Part shown: positions 1-9,277 of the stretch, piece after piece | Numbering within the stretch: the stretch's first letter is position 1 | Layout: each line of letters opens with the position of its first letter | From: Acetobacter garciniae | GTDB taxonomy: Bacteria; Pseudomonadota; Alphaproteobacteria; Acetobacterales; Acetobacteraceae | Direction of reading: 5' to 3' | DNA length: 64,000 bases | Assembly: GCF_017377735.1 (NCBI RefSeq) | Contig: NZ_JAFVMH010000001.1 | Span: forward strand, 186,001 to 250,000 | Notes under the pieces: generated by a model | Databases searched by the model: none | The model's input: only the letters and a program-made list of their open reading frames with translations | What the model was told of the DNA's origin: nothing | Made by a program: the position numbers and the translations under genes

Positions 1-1747
1 TTTTCATGCCGTAGTGCCCGGCAATGAACAGGCCCGCGCAAAGCAGTATGGCATCGAGCGAGACATGGCTGCTGGCCGCGCTGTCCGTGCCATGGAACAG
101 CAGGTAAAGCTGGTTCCAGATCTGGTCGGGGTCGAAATTGGCGCCGCTTGTGGCAATGGCATAGGCCACGACCAGTGCCAGCACATTGGCCATGCCGGGA
201 ATGACGACACAGGCCTGGTTGACCAGCCGCGCGGGCAGGCCCAGTTCCACAAGGCGTCGGCCCAGGGGCGCATTGGCCGTAAACAGTGTGCCGGCCACCG
301 TGCCGATCAAAACCGAGAGCAAGAACAGCCCGCACAGGCTTATGCTCATGATGCCCAGCCACGAAACAAGCATGTAGCCCAGCGGCACATACCCCACCAG
401 CACGGCCCCGCAGCAGAGAAAGGCCACCGCCATGGCGGCACTTTTGGCGAACTCGGTCAGGGGGGCGGCGGTTCCCTCGTCAGGGATGGCGGCGGCCTTG
501 CGCAAGGTGTGGGGTACTGCAAACAGCAGCGGGCTGACGCACAGCGTGTAAAGCCCGTCCAGCAACTGCACCGCCAGCAGGGAAAGCCCGCTATGGGTGT
601 CCATGTAACGCAGCGCACCCCGGGCCAGCATGGCAATGGCCAGCCAGAGCGGGAACAGGCGCAGCCCCCGTGCCAGTTCGTCCGGTATGCTGACAGGCCG
701 CCATTGCTCCTGGCGGGCCAGCAGGCAGCGGCCCATTTCCAGCACAAAGGCGCATAAGGGCACCTGCATGCCGATCATGCCTGCCAGCAGGGCCAGATCA
801 CCCTCGGCCGCGGGGTTGTCGAAGGCCAGAATATTCCACGTAATCTGGAAAAACAGGCTCCAGGCTGCAATGGCGGCACTGACGCACAGCGCCGTCGCGG
901 CAATGGCGCGAATGGGCCCGTCGGGTAAAAAATGGCTGACCAGGCGGCGGATCGGCCGGTGGCAGGCCAGCCACGCGCCCAGCAGCAGAAGGGCCCCGGC
1001 ACCGCTCCCCAGTGTCATCAACGCGCGCTTGCCGGTGAACGCCACCTTCAGCACCGTGCCTGCCTGCTGGCCCAGATTACGCAGGCGCGTGCTGTCAGGC
1101 CCGTAGGTGCCCGCAAGCCCGGACCAGAAATTGACCCCAAGGGGAGATGGAAAACGCTGCCACAGCGTGGCCTGCTGGATGGCGCTGCCATGCAGGCGTA
1201 ATTCGCCCAGCAGTTGCCGCGCTTCGACCTGGTAAAGCCTGAGCCGTGTCAGCCGGGCGGTCAGGTCGCGCTGGCGTGCCAGCAGGCTTGTCCGCTGTTC
1301 AGCCAGGGAGGGGGCTTCGGGCGGGTCGTCCTTGCCGGGGGGCTTGCCCAGAATATCGAGAAAATTCTGGTACATGGCCTGGTACGGCTTGATCCGGGCG
1401 ATCAGCGTATCGGCCTGGGTGGTCAGGGCGGTCGCCCGTCGCAACAGGCTGGCCAGTTCGGCCGAGCCCGCACCCGTTTCGTGGTCCTTGAGGCTGGTGG
1501 TGTAGATGGCGTGAATTTCCGCCTCCATATCGTCCAGCGTCTTGTCCGAAACACTATCCGCGACATGGGTGATAAAGGGCGCGGGTGTGGTCACCGGTGC
1601 CGCCATCGGGGCCGCCGCCTGCTGGGGCGGCACAGGTGGCGTCGTGTCTGCCGCATGGCCGGGCAGGGGGTGGGTGGCCAGGGTCAGTCCGGCCAGCACA
1701 CTGATGCAGGCCGCTACAAGGACACGGGTCGGGGAAGGACGTTTCAA
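1..1747 (-). CDS. DUF3772-type mechanosensitive ion channel protein, 3' end beyond window
   Basis: The frame is open from a TTG at 1747 to the left edge (582 codons, no stop), so the C-terminus is missing. A GAGG lies about 11 bases upstream of the TTG. The product starts with an export signal (KRPSPTRVLVAACISVLAG), then has a helical periplasmic region of about 230 residues resembling DUF3772, then a series of hydrophobic helices with short loops. This is the layout of large MscS/KefA-type channels, whose pore helix and beta domain would lie off the left edge. Such proteins gate in response to membrane tension during osmotic downshift. Family assignment is from overall architecture; the diagnostic MscS domain is not in view. 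Confidence 0.72.
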   Translation of the reverse strand, partial: MKRPSPTRVLVAACISVLAGLTLATHPLPGHAADTTPPVPPQQAAAPMAAPVTTPAPFITHVADSVSDKTLDDMEAEIHAIYTTSLKDHETGAGSAELASLLRRATALTTQADTLIARIKPYQAMYQNFLDILGKPPGKDDPPEAPSLAEQRTSLLARQRDLTARLTRLRLYQVEARQLLGELRLHGSAIQQATLWQRFPSPLGVNFWSGLAGTYGPDSTRLRNLGQQAGTVLKVAFTGKRALMTLGSGAGALLLLGAWLACHRPIRRLVSHFLPDGPIRAIAATALCVSAAIAAWSLFFQITWNILAFDNPAAEGDLALLAGMIGMQVPLCAFVLEMGRCLLARQEQWRPVSIPDELARGLRLFPLWLAIAMLARGALRYMDTHSGLSLLAVQLLDGLYTLCVSPLLFAVPHTLRKAAAIPDEGTAAPLTEFAKSAAMAVAFLCCGAVLVGYVPLGYMLVSWLGIMSISLCGLFLLSVLIGTVAGTLFTANAPLGRRLVELGLPARLVNQACVVIPGMANVLALVVAYAIATSGANFDPDQIWNQLYLLFHGTDSAASSHVSLDAILLCAGLFIAGHYGMK

Positions 1748-2032
1748 GCCTTTTTACACCTCAAGTCAAAATGGATATGCCGGGCCGTTGTGCACCACGC
1801 CATTGCCTTGCGTGCTGCACAACCGCAGGGGGCTGGCGCCAGCACTAGCACGGAGCCCGCCAGCCCGGAACGGTTTTGGGCGGCCTGTCCCGGGCAGGCA
1901 GTATAGCAGCGGGGTTTTAAAAGAGCGTTTCCAGAACACGGCAGCAGCCGGGTGGCTCGGGTGTGCTGTCACGGGGGCGTGGCCCTGGGACGTATTGTTT
2001 GGCGCACGGTGTGTGTGGGGGCGTGTAACTCC

Positions 2033-2662
2033 CTACACGCGCCGGGCCCTTCGCCACGGGGCGCGGGCAAGTCTTAGCAGCAGGAGTACGCCCCCCAACC
2101 CCACATAGACCAGTGCGTCCATATGCCAGGTCTTGAACGCCATCAGGAAATGGAGGGAGGCCGCGATCAGGGCCACGTAAACCAGGCGGTGCAGGCGCTG
2201 CCAGTTCCGCCCCAATGCACGGATGGAACGGGTGTTGGATGTAGCGGCAAGGGGTAGCAGGGCTATAAACGCCAGCATGCCGAAAATCAGGAACGGTCGT
2301 TTTGTCAGGTCACCATACAGGATGGCAAAATCGAAACGCAGGTCCAGTGCGACATAGGTCGCCACATGCATGGCGGCATAAGCGAAGGCCAGCAGGCCCA
2401 GCATGCGCCTGTAGCGCACAAGATTGACCCCCAGCACGGTCCGTATCGGGGTTATGGCAAGGGAGGCCAGCAGAAAGCGAAAGGCCCACAAGCCCAGCAC
2501 ATGCTCGAAACTGCGGACCGGATCGGCCCCCAACTGGTTGTGCGCCCCCAGCCAGAAGGACCAGACGGCCGGCGCCAGCCCCGCCAGATAGAGTACGGGG
2601 CTGAGCAGCTTGCGATATTTCGCGCGCGGGTTGGCCTGCGTTTTGCGGGGGGTGGCGGCCAT
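2033..2662 (-). CDS. msrQ: MsrQ, haem-binding membrane subunit of periplasmic methionine sulfoxide reductase
   Basis: 209 residues, the usual size for MsrQ (YedZ). About six hydrophobic helices are visible, with histidines in or near helices (FEHVLG, AAMHVATY, RLHRLVY, SLHFLM) that fit the haem ligands of this ferric-reductase-like family. In the family, MsrQ takes electrons from the quinone pool or cytoplasmic flavin reductase and passes them to MsrP, which repairs oxidised methionine in envelope proteins. It begins 6 bp after msrP and is clearly co-transcribed with it. The Arg-rich C-terminus (APWRRARRV) fits a cytoplasmic end. Confidence 0.92.
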   Translation of the reverse strand: MAATPRKTQANPRAKYRKLLSPVLYLAGLAPAVWSFWLGAHNQLGADPVRSFEHVLGLWAFRFLLASLAITPIRTVLGVNLVRYRRMLGLLAFAYAAMHVATYVALDLRFDFAILYGDLTKRPFLIFGMLAFIALLPLAATSNTRSIRALGRNWQRLHRLVYVALIAASLHFLMAFKTWHMDALVYVGLGGVLLLLRLARAPWRRARRV

Positions 2663-2668
2663 AGGCGG

Positions 2669-3604
2669 TCAGTAAAAGCGGTGCAGGTCCATGCCCGCGT
2701 AAAGGGGGGCCACCTGTTCCGCGTAGCCGTTGAACAGCCTGGTGGGTTGCCGCCGTTCCCCGAAAAAGCCGCCGCTGCCGATCACGCGTTCGCTGGTCTG
2801 GCTCCAGCGCGGGTGGTCCACTTCCGGGTTCACATTGGCGTAAAAACCATATTCATCCGCCGCCAGCCGGTTCCACGACGTGGGCGGCATGGTGTCGACC
2901 AGGGTAATGGTGGTGATGGACTTGATACCCTTGAACCCGTATTTCCACGGCACCACAAGGCGGATGGGGGCTCCGTTCTGGTTGGGCAGTATGTCGCCGT
3001 ACAGCCCCACGGCCAGCAGGGTGAGCGGGTGCATGGCTTCATCCAGCCGCAGCCCTTCCACATAAGGCCAGTCGATAGTGCCCGCCCCCATGGACTGGCC
3101 GGGCATTTCATCAGGCCGCAGGACGGAGCGGAACGCCACATACTTGGCCGAGGACAGGATTTCCGCCTCGCGCAGGATCTGGGCCAGGGGAATACCATCC
3201 CACGGAATGACCATGGACCAGGCCTCCACACACCGCATGCGGTAGACCCGGCTTTCCACGGTGTGTCTGGCGATCAGCGTGTCGATATCGAGTGTCAGCG
3301 GCTTTGCCACGGCCCCGTCTATGCGCAGGGTCCAGGGCCGGGCATGGAACTGGCCCGCAAGGCGCGCGGGGTCTTCCTTCTCCAGTCCGAATTCGTAGAA
3401 ATTATTGTAATGCGTGACCGCATCGCGCGGGGTCTGCGGCTCGGGCGCATTGAACGGCCCGGGCTGGGTGCGCAGCCCCGCGGCCTGCGCGCTGCCCGCC
3501 GCAATCAGGCCGCCGGCACCTGCCAGCAGGCTCCGGCGGCCCAGATAGGCGGCCTTGGGCGTAATCTCGCTGGCGGCGGGTTGCGGGAAGGAATATCTGG
3601 CCAT
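2669..3604 (-). CDS. msrP: MsrP, periplasmic molybdoenzyme methionine sulfoxide reductase catalytic subunit
   Basis: 311 residues with a twin-arginine signal starting at residue 23 ([16 protein letters not shown]), as expected for a cofactor-loaded enzyme exported folded by Tat. The sulfite-oxidase-type molybdopterin domain follows, and Cys125 in [15 protein letters not shown] is the expected Mo-ligating cysteine. MsrP reduces both R and S methionine sulfoxide in periplasmic proteins, using electrons from MsrQ encoded immediately downstream. The gene is first in the pair; the region upstream (3605-3798) carries no recognisable gene. The tatA gene near 37.7 kb encodes a component of the export route it needs. 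Confidence 0.93.
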   Translation of the reverse strand: MARYSFPQPAASEITPKAAYLGRRSLLAGAGGLIAAGSAQAAGLRTQPGPFNAPEPQTPRDAVTHYNNFYEFGLEKEDPARLAGQFHARPWTLRIDGAVAKPLTLDIDTLIARHTVESRVYRMRCVEAWSMVIPWDGIPLAQILREAEILSSAKYVAFRSVLRPDEMPGQSMGAGTIDWPYVEGLRLDEAMHPLTLLAVGLYGDILPNQNGAPIRLVVPWKYGFKGIKSITTITLVDTMPPTSWNRLAADEYGFYANVNPEVDHPRWSQTSERVIGSGGFFGERRQPTRLFNGYAEQVAPLYAGMDLHRFY

Positions 3605-3798
3605 AACACCCCTCTGCCGTGGGTTCGGGTATACGGGCGGCCATGGCCATACAGCCCGTATTGTCCGGCATCATACAGGATAATCCGCCCATGCGGGGAA
3701 AAATGACGCAGGTCTTGGGGGGCGCCGATTATGGAGGCAGCCGGGGGCATGGGAGCACCCGGTTCTATCCCACCCGGTTTTGGCTCAACCCGGCAGGG

Positions 3799-3942
3799 TC
3801 AGGTGCCGTTGGATTGCAGGTGGTCGTGGTAGCCCAGCGGTTCCCATTGCGCGGGCTTGCCCAGGTGGGACGGGGTCTTGTGGAACAAGCCGCAACCGCC
3901 AAGGCCAAGCGCGCATGCCAGCAGAAGAACCGCACGTGTCAT
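3799..3942 (-). CDS. Very small predicted lipoprotein (47 aa)
   Basis: A short frame running from ATG at 3942 to a TGA at 3799-3801. It begins with a classic lipoprotein signal: MTRAV, a run of Leu/Ala, then the lipobox LGGC with the lipid-modified Cys at residue 17. The remaining 30 residues (GLFHKTPSHLGKPAQW onward) are polar with no known domain. A GGGGA motif lies about 11 bases before the ATG. It sits between mlaF and msrP on the same strand as both. The complete signal-lipobox pattern in so short a frame makes it likely real, but the function is unknown. It is below the length at which most gene finders report genes. Confidence 0.6.
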   Translation of the reverse strand: MTRAVLLLACALGLGGCGLFHKTPSHLGKPAQWEPLGYHDHLQSNGT

Positions 3943-4036
3943 TGTTTATGTCATCCCCACTTCAAGTCGATTGCTTCTATCTCATCCACCGCCATTGCGG
4001 GCAAGCAAAGAGTATCGGGCCCGCATCGGCCGTATT

Positions 4037-4852
4037 CTAGCGCCGCAGTTCCATGGCGATTGGCCCTTCGCGGCGGCCATGGGTGAACTGGTCCACATAG
4101 GGGTTGCCGCTATGCATGAGCGAACCTGCCGCCCCCTGCCAGATCAGCTTGCCCTGGTAGAGCATGGCTGCCTCATCCCCGATCCGCTGGGCGGATGCCA
4201 TGTCGTGGGTAATGGCGATGGCGGTCGAGCCCAGTTTTTTCACGCAATCGACAATCAGCCCATCAATGACAGCGCCCATGATCGGGTCCAGCCCGGTCGT
4301 GGGTTCATCGAAAAACAGGATATCGGGCTGGGCGGCGATCGCGCGCGCCAGGCCCACGCGCTTTTGCATGCCGCCCGAAAGCTCGGACGGGTAGAGATCG
4401 CCTACAGACGGGTCCAGCCCCACCTGGGCCAGGATGGAGCCCGCATGGGTGTGGGCGTTCTTGCGGCTGAGCTTGTTGCGCGCCAGCAGCCCGAAGGTCA
4501 CGTTCTCCCATACCGGCAGGCTGTCGAACAGGGCGGCGTTCTGGAACAGCATGCCCACTTCGCTGCGCAGGGCGTCGCGCCGGTGGGCGGGCGCACTCAG
4601 CACGTCCTCGCCATCGATCTCGATACTGCCTGCATCCGGTGTCATCAGCCCCAGGATACAGCGCAGCAGCACCGACTTGCCGCTGCCCGAACCCCCGATA
4701 ATGACAAAGGACGTGCCCTGCGCCACGTCGAGCGACACACCATCAAGCACTTTCTTGTCACCGAAGGCCTTGTGCAGGTCGCGGATGCGGATCTTGGGCG
4801 GGGCAGGGGGTGTTGTGCCAGGAAGCGTGCCGGGGAGCGTGCCAGAAGTCAT
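4037..4852 (-). CDS. mlaF: MlaF, ATPase of the Mla phospholipid ABC transporter
   Basis: 271 residues with a complete ABC ATPase core: Walker A GGSGSGKS at 53-60, signature LSGGMQKR at 158-165, and Walker B ILFFDEP with Asp182-Glu183. The signature with MQKR instead of QRQR is typical of MlaF/Ttg2A. In the family it drives MlaE to move phospholipids between the inner and outer membranes and maintain lipid asymmetry. It follows mlaE by 29 bp on the same strand. The first 20 residues form a short Thr/Pro/Gly repeat (TLPGTLPGTTPPAPP), so an internal start is possible. No mlaD (MCE protein) is adjacent downstream, where the small lipoprotein and msrP lie instead. Confidence 0.9.
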   Translation of the reverse strand: MTSGTLPGTLPGTTPPAPPKIRIRDLHKAFGDKKVLDGVSLDVAQGTSFVIIGGSGSGKSVLLRCILGLMTPDAGSIEIDGEDVLSAPAHRRDALRSEVGMLFQNAALFDSLPVWENVTFGLLARNKLSRKNAHTHAGSILAQVGLDPSVGDLYPSELSGGMQKRVGLARAIAAQPDILFFDEPTTGLDPIMGAVIDGLIVDCVKKLGSTAIAITHDMASAQRIGDEAAMLYQGKLIWQGAAGSLMHSGNPYVDQFTHGRREGPIAMELRR

Positions 4853-4881
4853 GTCGCGTGGGCCATCCGTATGCGGGCGTA

Positions 4882-5667
4882 TCAGTGGGAGAAAAACAGG
4901 TCCGTAATCAGGTAGTCGAACGCCAGCAGCAGGATGGAGGCCGCAACCACGGCCGCTGTCGTGGCCGAACCCACGCCCTGCGCCCCACCCTTGCTGTTAT
5001 AGCCATGGTAACAGCCCATAAGGGCGATCAGAAAGCCGAACAGGGCGGCCTTGACCAGGCCCACGCTGACATCTTCGAACTTCACCGCATTCAGGGTGGC
5101 GGTAATATAGGCCGGGGCCGAAAAGCCCAGCTTGACCACCGCGACCATAAAGCCCCCCGCAACGCCCAGCACGTCCGCTACCAGCACCAGCAAAGGCAGG
5201 GCGACAATGCCCGCCAGCAGGCGGGGGGCCACCAGGTATTTCATCGGGTTGGTGGACAGGGTGGACAGGGCGTCGATCTGGTCGGTCACGCGCATGGTGC
5301 CGATCTGCGCGGCCATGGCCGCCCCCACGCGCCCGGCCACCATAAGACCGGCCAGCACCGGCCCCAGTTCACGCGTGACCGCCAGCACCACGATACCGGC
5401 AATGGCACTCTGGGCATGGTACTGCGCAAACCCGGTATAGGATTGCAGGGCAATGACCCCGCCCGAGAAAATGGCCGTAAGGGCCACCACGGGCAGGGAG
5501 AAAAACCCTGTTTCCACAAAGCAGGTCAGGAAGACGCGGGCGTGAAAAGGCGGGCGCAGGATATGCGAAAGCCCTTCCAGCGCGAACAGCGCCAGAGCCC
5601 CCGCCCCACGGATGAAGGAAAGTGTGGCGCGGCCTATGCCGGCTATGAGGTCAAGCACCATGTCCAT
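4882..5667 (-). CDS. mlaE: MlaE, permease of the Mla phospholipid ABC transporter
   Basis: 261 residues, standard for the MlaE/DUF140 permease family. It carries the family's long hydrophobic helices and conserved central stretch (SAIAGIVVLAVTRELGPVLA, followed by GRVGAAMAAQIGTM), where the TRELGP and AAxxGTM motifs are the hallmark. It forms the membrane part of the retrograde or anterograde lipid transporter with MlaF. It is the first gene of the pair and is transcribed divergently from radA across about 240 bp. An inner ATG (Met3) could also serve as start. Confidence 0.9.
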   Translation of the reverse strand: MDMVLDLIAGIGRATLSFIRGAGALALFALEGLSHILRPPFHARVFLTCFVETGFFSLPVVALTAIFSGGVIALQSYTGFAQYHAQSAIAGIVVLAVTRELGPVLAGLMVAGRVGAAMAAQIGTMRVTDQIDALSTLSTNPMKYLVAPRLLAGIVALPLLVLVADVLGVAGGFMVAVVKLGFSAPAYITATLNAVKFEDVSVGLVKAALFGFLIALMGCYHGYNSKGGAQGVGSATTAAVVAASILLLAFDYLITDLFFSH

Positions 5668-5910
5668 AGGGCTGAACTGTCTGCTCCTGCTGCTGGGGGT
5701 GGCCGCACCTCCGAACGCGTTACCGAGCCGTAACCGCTCATGTCGGGTTCGTCAAAGCATGTCGTCGCGAAGAGTGTCGCCCCTGTCGCGCCAGGCGCAC
5801 GGGCAGGGTTGAGTTTGTTCCCGTTTTATTCCACATCATGGAAGACCGTGCCAGAGAACGCGCCAGAAAATAAGGCAGTCGCGGCAGCGGGCGCAAAAGG
5901 GGAAGCAGTC

Positions 5911-7302
5911 TTGGCCAAAAAACCGACCCGCCAATATGTCTGCAGGGCCTGTGGGGCTGTTCACGCCAAATGGGCTGGCCAGTGCGACGGCTGCGGGGAA
6001 TGGAACACGCTGGAGGAAATGCCGCTTGAACCGCTGGCGGCGTCCTCCGTCACCTCCCGCGTGGGGGGCGGGCGGCGTGTCCGGCTGGAGGAATTGCAAG
6101 GCCAGGTGCAGCCGCCGCCACGCGTGCGCTCGGGCATTGCCGAGCTTGACCGCGTATTGGGTGGGGGCTTCGTGCCTGCCTCCGTCGTGCTGGTGGGGGG
6201 CGATCCGGGTATCGGCAAGTCCACCTTGCTGTTGCAGGCGGCCAGCCAGCTGGCGGGGCAGGGCGAGCGCGTACTCTATATTTCGGGGGAAGAGGCGGTG
6301 GACCAGATTCGCCTGCGCGCCCAAAGGCTGGGTGTGGCCCAGGCCAGGCTGGAACTGGCGGCCTCGATCAATGTGGCCGATATCATCGCGACCCTGGACG
6401 CGGAACCGGATGTGCGCGCGGTGGTGATCGATTCCATCCAGACCATGTGGCTCGAAACTGTGGAAAGTGCGCCGGGCACGGTCTCGCAGGTGCGGGCCTG
6501 CGCGTTCGAACTGATCCGGGCAGCCAAGCGGCGGGGTTTCAGCCTGGTGCTGGTCGGGCACGTAACCAAGGAAGGCGCACTTGCCGGCCCGCGCGTGCTC
6601 GAACACATGGTGGATGCTGTCATGTATTTCGAAGGTGATCGCGGGCACCAGTTCCGTATCCTGCGCGCGGCCAAGAATCGCTACGGGGCCACGGATGAGA
6701 TCGGCGTTTTTGCCATGACCGATCGCGGGTTGGAGGAAGTCAGCAACCCCTCTGCCCTGTTCCTGGCCGAACGGCGCGGCAATATCGCGGGGTCCGCCGT
6801 GTTCGCGGGGCTGGAGGGCACGCGCCCCGTGCTGCTGGAAGTGCAGGCCCTGCTGGCCCCCAAGGGCGGTGACGGCGCGCCCCGCCGGGCCGTGGTGGGG
6901 TGGGATACCGGGCGGCTGGCCATGCTGCTGGCCGTACTGGAAACGCGCTGCGGGCTCAAGCTTTCGGGCATGGATGTCTATCTCAACGTGGCGGGGGGGC
7001 TGAAGGTGGCCGAACCGGCGGCGGACCTGGCGGTGGCGGCGGCCCTGGTATCCGCCGCCACCGGCGTGCCCACCAATTCGGGCGAGGTCTATTTTGGCGA
7101 GGTCGGCCTGTCTGGCGAAATCCGTCAGGTGGCCCAGGCCGACGCCAGACTGAAGGAAGCTGCCAAGCTGGGCTTTACCCAGGCGGTCCTGCCCCGCCGC
7201 ATAGCGCGCGGCAACGCCCGCACCCGCCCGCCAGAAGGGCTGGGCCTACGCGAACTGGGCCATATTTCAGACCTCATCAGCCCGGAAGCAGAAGCGGACT
7301 GA
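5911..7302 (+). CDS. radA: RadA/Sms, DNA-repair branch-migration helicase
   Basis: Start chosen at the TTG at 5911: it has a strong AAAAGGGGAA Shine-Dalgarno 8 bases upstream and gives the canonical RadA N-terminus M(A)KKPTRQYVC, 463 residues. An in-frame ATG at 5740 would add 57 atypical residues. The order is: four-cysteine zinc finger (Cys11, 14, 25, 28), RecA-like ATPase with Walker A GDPGIGKS at 97-104, the KNRYG motif diagnostic of RadA, and a C-terminal Lon-like domain (MDVYLNVAGGLKV onward). RadA extends heteroduplexes during recombination with RecA. Its neighbours, mlaE (divergent) and tRNA-Gly, are not functionally linked. Confidence 0.95.
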   Translation: MAKKPTRQYVCRACGAVHAKWAGQCDGCGEWNTLEEMPLEPLAASSVTSRVGGGRRVRLEELQGQVQPPPRVRSGIAELDRVLGGGFVPASVVLVGGDPGIGKSTLLLQAASQLAGQGERVLYISGEEAVDQIRLRAQRLGVAQARLELAASINVADIIATLDAEPDVRAVVIDSIQTMWLETVESAPGTVSQVRACAFELIRAAKRRGFSLVLVGHVTKEGALAGPRVLEHMVDAVMYFEGDRGHQFRILRAAKNRYGATDEIGVFAMTDRGLEEVSNPSALFLAERRGNIAGSAVFAGLEGTRPVLLEVQALLAPKGGDGAPRRAVVGWDTGRLAMLLAVLETRCGLKLSGMDVYLNVAGGLKVAEPAADLAVAAALVSAATGVPTNSGEVYFGEVGLSGEIRQVAQADARLKEAAKLGFTQAVLPRRIARGNARTRPPEGLGLRELGHISDLISPEAEAD

Positions 7303-7426
7303 ACGGGTCTTTCCCCGGTTTGCCGGGGCGTGACCAGAAACCTCCAGGGCTTTACCGGGTATTTTACAGGCTGGCGTTCGTTTCAGCCTCAAGCCGGGGA
7401 ATGATACGAAAAGCGCATCAGGTGCA

Positions 7427-7455
7427 TTGCAACTGCGCCGTCATGGCGTTATAGT
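7427..7455 (+). promoter_or_regulatory. Sigma-70-type promoter for tRNA-Gly
   Basis: A TTGCAA (7427-7432) and a TATAGT (7450-7455) are separated by exactly 17 bp, close to the consensus -35 and -10 of housekeeping promoters. The mature tRNA begins 18 bases after the -10, leaving room for a short 5' leader that RNase P would remove. The predicted start of transcription is near 7462. Confidence 0.75.
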
Positions 7456-7472
7456 CCGCCGCGTTCGGCTAC

Positions 7473-7546
7473 GCGGATGTAGTTCAATGGTAGAACGGCA
7501 GCTTCCCAAGCTGCATACGGGGGTTCGATTCCCCTCATCCGCTCCA
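7473..7546 (+). tRNA. tRNA-Gly, anticodon CCC
   Basis: A complete cloverleaf can be drawn: acceptor GCGGATG/CATCCGC, D-arm, anticodon stem GCAGC/GCTGC around the loop TTCCCAA (anticodon CCC, reading GGG), and T-arm with GGTTCGATT inside a GGGG/CCCC stem. The discriminator T and CCA end are encoded (7543-7546). A run of T lies 12 bases downstream. It is a single tRNA with no integrase or repeated 3' end nearby, so there is no sign it serves as an attachment site. Confidence 0.97.
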
Positions 7547-7807
7547 ACGCTTTCCCATTTTTTGTAACCTGCTGCCCTGTCCCGCCTGCTTACGCCGGCA
7601 ATGGGCCGATTTTTTTTCGTGCTGCCGTATAGACGGCTGGAAAATAACGGCAATCGTCGGGCTGGGGCCGTGGCGTGGCAGCCCGTTATGGCCGGTTGGG
7701 CATGGGTGGGGCCTGCATTTTATTTTTGGCAGGCCGGGAGCGATTTCCCTGTTCGTTTCGTTTGAGGTATGTTCCGGGTACGGACAACACGAACGATAGG
7801 AAATCCC

Positions 7808-9277
7808 ATGGCTGAACCAGGTAGCGCTACCGTGGACAAGCAGGTGGCGGGACTCCGGAACCGGCATATCGCCATGATCTCCCTGGGGGGGACCATCGGG
7901 GCCGGGCTGTTCGTGGGCAGCGGCGCGGCCATTGCGGCGACTGGGCCGGCCGTTGTGCTGGCCTATCTGCTGGTGGGCGGGCTGGTGGTGCTGGTCATGC
8001 GCATGCTGGGCGAAATGGTGGTGGCCGATCCGGGCCGGGGTTCCTTTGTGGAATATATCCGCGCAGCCCATGGCGACCGCATGGGTTTTACCGCCGGCTG
8101 GCTGTATTGTTTCTTCTGGATCGTGGCACTGGGGAGCGAGGCGATCGCTGGCGCCATCCTGTTGCGCGACTGGATAAACCTGCCGGTCTGGCTGCTTGCC
8201 ATCCTGATTATCGGCGTGCTCAAGGCCGTCAATTTCGCGGCCCCGCGTATTTTTGGCGAATGCGAATTCTGGCTGTCCACCATCAAGGTGGTCAGTATCG
8301 TGGCCTTTGTCCTGCTGTCGGCCCTTTATGTCAGCCATGTCTTCGGGCCCGGCGTTGCGGTCACGCATAACGTCATGGGCCATGGCGGCGTCTTTCCCTT
8401 CGGTGCGGCCGCCGTTATTTCCATTATCCCCACCGTCATGTTCAGCATGATCGGGGCCGAAATCGCCACCGTGGCGGCGGCGGAATCGCCCGAGCCGCAT
8501 AAAAGCATCGCCCGTGTCACCCGCAGCCTGGGCCTGCGTGTCACACTGTTCTACGTCCTGGCTATCAGCATGATCCTGATCGTGGTGCCCTGGACCAGCA
8601 TCGTGGGTGGGCAGTCCCCCTTTGTTGCGGCCATGGATGTCATGGGCGTGCCGGGGGCCGGGCTGATGATGCGCATTGTCGTGCTCAGCGCCATTCTGTC
8701 GTGCCTGAATTCGTGCCTCTACATTACCTCACGCGTGCTGACGGAACTGGCGACCCGGGGCGACGCGCCGGCTATTCTCGCGCGTCGCGCGGCATCGGGT
8801 GCGCCGCGGGCGGCCATTGCCTTCAGCGCTCTTGCGGGCACGCTGGTGGCGTTTTCCTCCATCCTGGCACCCAATACCATTTTCGTTTTTCTGCTGAGCT
8901 GTAGCGGTGGCGTGATCCTGGTGATCTACACCCTGATCGTGACCGCCTATATCGTCTCGCGCAACAAGGCCCGCCGCACCGGGCGCGAGGCCGGGCTTTA
9001 CACGCTGCCGCTCTTCCCGCTGTGCAATTACGCGACCCTGGCCGCGGCCGGGCTGGTGTTCGGGACCATGTTCCTCAACCCCGACCAGCGCATGACCGCC
9101 CTGGCATCCCTCGCCACATCGCTGGCGTGCTACGGGCTGGGCTCGTTCTTTATCGGCCGGCGCGAAGCCCGCCTTGCCCGGCCCGATGGCTGGACGAAGC
9201 CGAAAGCCCCCGCCCGTCCGGCACGCCCGACCCCCGGCCTGGGGTCAGGTAATGCTCATGCGGTCGAGCCGCGTTAG
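7808..9277 (+). CDS. Amino-acid permease of the APC superfamily (AAT/GABA-permease type)
   Basis: Start set at the ATG at 7808, preceded by AGGAA at good spacing; an in-frame ATG at 7769 lacks such a site. The 489-residue product has about twelve hydrophobic helices. Near the N-terminus is the APC signature GGTIGAGLFVGSG in the first helix, and later come the family's conserved helix breaks (SMIGAEIATVAAAESPEP). Members take up amino acids or GABA with protons. The substrate cannot be told from sequence alone; the closest overall feel is the AroP/GabP/CycA group. The C-terminus is Pro/Arg-rich. Its 3' end overlaps that of the convergent DUF1275 gene by 33 bp. Confidence 0.88.
   Translation: MAEPGSATVDKQVAGLRNRHIAMISLGGTIGAGLFVGSGAAIAATGPAVVLAYLLVGGLVVLVMRMLGEMVVADPGRGSFVEYIRAAHGDRMGFTAGWLYCFFWIVALGSEAIAGAILLRDWINLPVWLLAILIIGVLKAVNFAAPRIFGECEFWLSTIKVVSIVAFVLLSALYVSHVFGPGVAVTHNVMGHGGVFPFGAAAVISIIPTVMFSMIGAEIATVAAAESPEPHKSIARVTRSLGLRVTLFYVLAISMILIVVPWTSIVGGQSPFVAAMDVMGVPGAGLMMRIVVLSAILSCLNSCLYITSRVLTELATRGDAPAILARRAASGAPRAAIAFSALAGTLVAFSSILAPNTIFVFLLSCSGGVILVIYTLIVTAYIVSRNKARRTGREAGLYTLPLFPLCNYATLAAAGLVFGTMFLNPDQRMTALASLATSLACYGLGSFFIGRREARLARPDGWTKPKAPARPARPTPGLGSGNAHAVEPR

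Noticed and set aside
4810..5733. 307-codon plus-strand frame opposite mlaE
   Set aside because: Antisense to the conserved MlaE permease; no domain, no ribosome site.
5740..5910. Upstream ATG (5740) as radA start
   Set aside because: It adds 57 residues not found in RadA, while the TTG at 5911 has a strong ribosome site and the standard N-terminus.
7473..7546. tRNA-Gly as insertion site of a genomic island
   Set aside because: No integrase, no repeat of the tRNA 3' end, and downstream genes look like normal core genes.
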